Shown: positions 8,034-11,231 of the stretch, one piece after another
Position numbering within the stretch: position 1 is the first letter of the stretch
How the letters are laid out: each line of letters opens with the position of its first letter
Assembly (NCBI GenBank): GCA_033725935.1
Contig: MU867184.1
Coordinates: 1-11,231 of the forward strand
Direction of reading: 5' to 3'
Origin: Cladorrhinum sp. PSN259
Lineage: Eukaryota; Ascomycota; Sordariomycetes; Sordariales; Podosporaceae
Length of the DNA: 11,231 nt
Translations under genes and position numbers: made by a program
The notes under the pieces: generated by a model
The model's database searches: none
What the model was told of the DNA's origin: nothing
What the model saw: the letters and a program-made list of their open reading frames with translations, nothing else

Positions 8034-8088
8034 TGATTGGCTGACTGGGACTTCGTGGGTCTTCGCATCCCTGGCCCAATGATTGGCT
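8034..8088 (-). promoter_or_regulatory. Paired CCAAT boxes in the probable LTR
   Basis: The plus-strand 9-mer TGATTGGCT occurs at 8034-8042 and again at 8080-8088, 46 bp apart. On the minus strand, the direction of gag, both read AGCCAATCA, a good CCAAT-box context for the fungal HAP/CBC complex. They lie 100-160 bp upstream of the TATA-like sequence near 7925. Promoter function is inferred from motif and position. Confidence 0.5.
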
Positions 8089-8152
8089 ATGGTCTCACAA
8101 TGCCCTGCATCGTGGTCCGTGTACGGGGGGGACTTACGCGCGGGGCGTAACA

Positions 8153-11130
8153 CTTCCTTGCAAGCTTTCCGGCCCTAAGGCTTCTACACTTCAGGGCCTA
8201 CTATAAATCTCTACGGGAATCGATCTTTAATACTATCCAGGTCCTTAGTTTCGGTAGGTTTAGGCACTATACTACCAAGTATTCTACCGACTTACGGCCG
8301 GAGCCGTAAGTATAGTAAGGGGTAATAATTCCCGGTATATAGGCCCGAAAAAGGAAGTCTTTTAGCCTTATAGCCCTTATATAGGCCTATATTAAGAGAG
8401 AGCTATAGGCTTTAATTAGTCCTTCGTACCGTTAAAAGACGGCCTTATTTATAAGGTCTAGGCCTTTTTCGTCTACTAACCTTAACGGCTTTTAAGGCTT
8501 GCCCTTTATTTAAGCCTTCTACCGTTCCTTCCAAGCTATTACTAAGGCTTTTATCAAGCGTTCTCCTTTACGGTTAGTATTACTTAGGACCTTCTAAGAC
8601 CCTATTATATTCCTAGCCCTTTTTATTACCGTAGGTACCATAGGTCTAAGGAGAGGCCTCCGGCCTTTAGCTCTAGCCCGGTTTCTTTATGCCCGTAAAA
8701 TTAGCCTATTATAGGCCTTATATATTATTATTACTAATACTTTCGGAGGCTTATTAGCTACTATTACTAGCCTATAAATCCTATCTTTAAAGTCTATAAA
8801 TTACTTATTAAAATATAAGTCTAATAATAAAATTTAGGTCTCGGCTTTTAAGTAACGAAATAATATAGCTTTATAGGCTCCGGTTACTATATATAGGCTA
8901 CGGTTCTAAGCCTTAGCTAAATACCTGGCTAGTCTTATAGGCTTGCTTACGGAAGGCGTAAATATATAGAAGCTAAAGGCTCCGTAAGCTATAGCATTTC
9001 GAATATACTTAATATATACCTCCTTATAGCTGGCTAGGCCAGGCCCCTAAGTCTTATCGGCCAGCCTAGCTAATATAAAGTCTTATATTTTTAGCTTCTT
9101 ACCTACGGTTTAGTCGTAGGTTTTCTATAAAAACTTCTAGTCTAAAAAGATCCCTAGAAAGCGTACTAAGCCTATTAACTTTATAATACTATAGCCTAGC
9201 TCGGTAAGGCTAGCTAGGCTTTATCCGGCAGGGTTAGTTAAATATAATAGCCTAGACTATTATCTAAGGCCCTTATTAAAGTAAATTAGCTTGCTTTTAG
9301 CCGCATTAAAGGCTATACCCTTCATATTCGCCCACTATAAACATATCTTCCAAGCCTTTTTTAATTACTTTACGTTAGATTTTAGGCCCTTACCGAAGGC
9401 TAAGAGGTTAATATCGTCTACGAAACCTATTAGGCTAATATACAGGTGCTTATCTTTTAAGGCTTTATATAGGCTTATAATATATAATAAGAATAATATT
9501 AGTAAGAGCGGGAATCCTTAAAGGACCCTAATCCGTATTAGTATCGGTTTAATGGTTTTACCGTTAAAATATAGGCTAGCTAAATGGCTTATAAGCTATA
9601 ATTTAAGAGTACGTAATAGCTAGCTTAGGTAGCCGAGGATACGAAGGGTATATAGTAATCGGATATAATTAATTATATCGAAAGCTCCCGAAATATTAAT
9701 CTATATTAGGGAGGGTATTAGGCCTTAGCGCTAGGCCTCTTAGACCTAGGCTACTATTAGTTAAATTACTAGTGCTATGAACCTATATTACCTATTACCT
9801 ATCTATTTATCTAGGAGGAGGTTATATCTCTCTATTACGTAAATAATCCTTTCGGCTAATATAGCCTTTATAACCTTCCTTATTATAGGGAATAAGCTAT
9901 AGGCCTATAGCTAACCGGAGTCTTATAGTCTTCGGGCTTCTTACTTAATTTAGCTAGCATTATGGTCTTTACTTTCTTAAACCTTTGCGGGAATTAATTA
10001 AGCCTAAAATAAGCCGTGGTTAAAGTAGCTAATATTCGGTATACCGGCTCCGAATAGGCCTTTAATAGGCTTATAGGTAGTAGATCCTTTCTTAAGGCCT
10101 TTTACAACCTTATTTTCTTTAATATTTTACTAATATCGTATATTTTCACCTCTTTCTTAATTTCGAATTCTAACTAATTATATAGCTTTTCGAAGGTAAT
10201 ATCGTTTATATCCTTAAGGTTAGCTAGGGGGCTAAGGGAGAATTTAATAATTAAGGCTTCGGCCTTCTAATCGAAGGTAATTAGGCTTATTAGCTAGCTA
10301 TTAGGCCCTATAGGTCCCGTAAAGGTTAAAAACATAAGGGGGTCGGGTAATAAGAAGCTTTTATAGCGAGCCTACCGTTCGAGGTTCTATAAAAGCTTAA
10401 TATCGTTATTTACTACCTTTAACGTCTCTTACTAAGCCTTTATACGGGCTTAGTATATAATCTTAATAAATATTCGTAAGCTTATCTTTAAGGTAGCCTT
10501 TATATATTAGCTTAGGGCCTCCTTATATAGGCGCTCGGCTTTCCTAGCCTCCTATATAGCCTCTTTAACCTTAGGATTCTATTAATAGGCTCGGCGCCTA
10601 CTATATGGTTTCCTCTGTGGGGCTATTACTATAGCTAATTTCGTAAGTTCGGCCGTAAGCCAGTTAAAGGCTTGCCGTAGTCCTTTTATAGTAGTGATTT
10701 TAGCTTATAGGCCTATAGGCCTATAGGCCCAGTATCTAATAGGCTATAACCCCCTAATAAGAAGGCTGCCTCCGCTTCTACCTTCTCTCGGTCAAGCATC
10801 TTCCAGTTTTAGCCTTCCTAGGTCCTTAGCTCTAGCCTAAGGCCTTAGTCTACCTTTAATACTTACGGGTAATAATCTAACCTCCCCCTCTCTCCTAAGC
10901 TATAATAGGTAGTCTTAAGGCTTATAATTGCCTAGAAATAGTCAATTATAAAGGGTCGGCCCCGCTAATTTCCCTAGGCCTCCCTTATTATAATACTATA
11001 TAGTATGCGTACGTTTAGGTCCCACTATAATACTAGTTATAATAGGTCTTCGGCTCTCTAATCTATACAGTCATAATAGTCCTAGAGTAGGTAATATAGG
11101 TTAAAGTCCCCTACTAATATTATAGGTAGG
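8153..11130 (-). pseudogene. LINE copy B ORF2: endonuclease end, reverse transcriptase and C-terminal region
   Basis: Minus-strand ORF2 of a Tad-like LINE in three frames. Frame 1 starts inside the AP-type endonuclease: LVGDFN (GDFN at 11111-11100) and RLDYYP at about 10880-10866, where the catalytic His of the usual DH is Tyr. A frameshift near 10690-10730 leads to the linker and the RT entry (SYRPIA, about 9915-9895). A second frameshift near 9895 leads to the RT core: INISGAFD (about 9700-9677), GFPLLLILFLLY (9517-9482) and the catalytic FVDD (9424-9413), with the two Asp retained. From 9103 down it matches copy C: post-RT block, linker and zinc finger, heavily mutated. The N terminus of the endonuclease is cut off at 11130. 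The gypsy LTR cuts off the last codons and 3' UTR at 8153. ORF2 would nick the target and reverse-transcribe the element; this copy cannot. Confidence 0.9.
10706..10729 (+). repeat. Three tandem TATAGGCC units at a frame change
   Basis: TATAGGCC is repeated three times without interruption. The endonuclease frame of LINE B ORF2 passes to the linker frame in this neighbourhood. An 8-bp unit is not a multiple of three, so loss or gain of one copy by slippage could explain the frameshift. The unit contains the palindrome GGCC and each junction reads GGCCTATAGGCC. Confidence 0.7.
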
Positions 11131-11142
11131 AAAAAAAAAAAA
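11131..11142 (+). repeat. A12 tract between two head-to-head LINE ends
   Basis: Twelve A residues separate the 5'-truncated end of LINE B (minus strand, ending at 11130) from the 5' end of the right-hand LINE (plus strand, AATGCG onward; the last one or two A may belong to it). Possible origins are a poly(A) remnant of a plus-strand insertion, untemplated bases at the 5' junction, or slippage. Confidence 0.65.
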
Positions 11143-11231
11143 TGCGATTTATGAACTTGCCGACAAAACGTACGAAAATACCATCATTCAATCGAGCTTA
11201 AAAAGCTCTATCCCTCGACGACGGCTTCCAA
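11141..11231 (+). mobile_element. 5'-terminal sequence of a Tad-like LINE, pointing off the right edge
   Basis: 11141-11226 is the exact reverse complement of 1-86, and 11165-11231 matches the middle LINE 5' UTR (4309-4375) with two C/T differences. The sequence starts AATGCGATTTATG, contains the hairpin at 11194-11208, and is cut by the window end before ORF1. It is more complete at its 5' end than the middle copy and carries none of the C-to-T changes seen there. Confidence 0.72.

Larger units (their letters stand above)
7619..8152 (-). mobile_element. Gypsy 5' leader and probable 5' LTR
   Basis: Upstream of gag on the minus strand lies about 530 bp without coding potential. It ends at 8152 where minus-strand sequence starts TGTTACGCCCCG, a plausible LTR start (TG/TGTTA), directly against LINE B (8153). 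The distal part (about 7930-8152) is GC-rich and little RIP-altered, unlike gag. Minus-strand LTR-like promoter elements are two AGCCAATCA boxes and a TATA-like TATAATATA near 7930-7922. The inner LTR boundary is uncertain; a position near 7775-7785 is possible but no tRNA primer site could be confirmed. No second LTR is seen in the window. Confidence 0.6.

Noticed and set aside
9291..9521. 76-codon plus-strand ORF
   Set aside because: Antisense to the RT core including FVDD; a shadow.
1..11231. Window as one DNA transposon with 86-bp terminal inverted repeats
   Set aside because: The same terminal sequence precedes a LINE ORF1 at 4404, so the ends are better explained as LINE 5' UTRs; no transposase is present.
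1..11231. CRISPR array, bacterial operon, riboswitch or intrinsic terminator
   Set aside because: No spaced repeat array, no bacterial coding genes and no stem followed by a U tract; composition and content are those of fungal retroelements.

Overview
This window is a fungal retrotransposon graveyard. I find no intact cellular gene, no tRNA or rRNA gene and no bacterial-type feature. Three things point to a filamentous ascomycete (Pezizomycotina), genus not assignable. The recognisable proteins are those of Tad1-like LINEs (non-LTR elements) and a Ty3/gypsy LTR element. Nearly every coding remnant carries TAG/TAA stops and Cys-to-Tyr or His-to-Tyr changes in otherwise continuous frames. CpA and TpG are depleted in favour of TpA while CpG survives. 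Together this is the signature of repeat-induced point mutation (RIP).

Layout, left to right. 1-86 is the 5' end of a LINE pointing left. 87-1108 is unassigned DNA with a small GC-rich island. 1109-1437 is a short, little-mutated LINE 3' end (copy A, minus strand). 1438-2634 is gypsy protease and the start of reverse transcriptase (minus). 2648-3900 is a 5'-truncated LINE (copy C, minus) between 13-bp direct repeats, most simply a target-site duplication. 3914-4308 resumes the interrupted gypsy frame. 4306-6094 is the 5' UTR and ORF1 (gag-like) of a plus-strand LINE that has no ORF2. 6095-6330 is ambiguous and open on both strands. 6331-7618 is gypsy gag (minus), preceded by a leader and probable LTR up to 8152. 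8153-11130 is LINE copy B ORF2 (minus): the end of the endonuclease, the reverse transcriptase and the C-terminal region, in three frames. 11141-11231 is another LINE 5' end, pointing right, that forms a perfect 86-bp inverted repeat with the window start.

Relative history inferred from nesting: LINE B was interrupted by the gypsy element, whose LTR edge abuts B at 8152/8153. The gypsy was then interrupted by LINE C. The plus-strand LINE segment and copy A also now adjoin gypsy sequence, but without clean insertion hallmarks. The two LINE 5' ends at the window edges are identical to each other, so at least these ends look young or recently homogenised.

Nothing here clearly represents an undescribed biological system. 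The most useful observations are the target-site duplication that restores the gypsy frame, the internal RIP control between copies A and C, the ORF1-only LINE segment with its odd 3' junction, the terminal 86-bp inverted repeat, and LINE ORF2 copies that appear to lack an RNase H domain.
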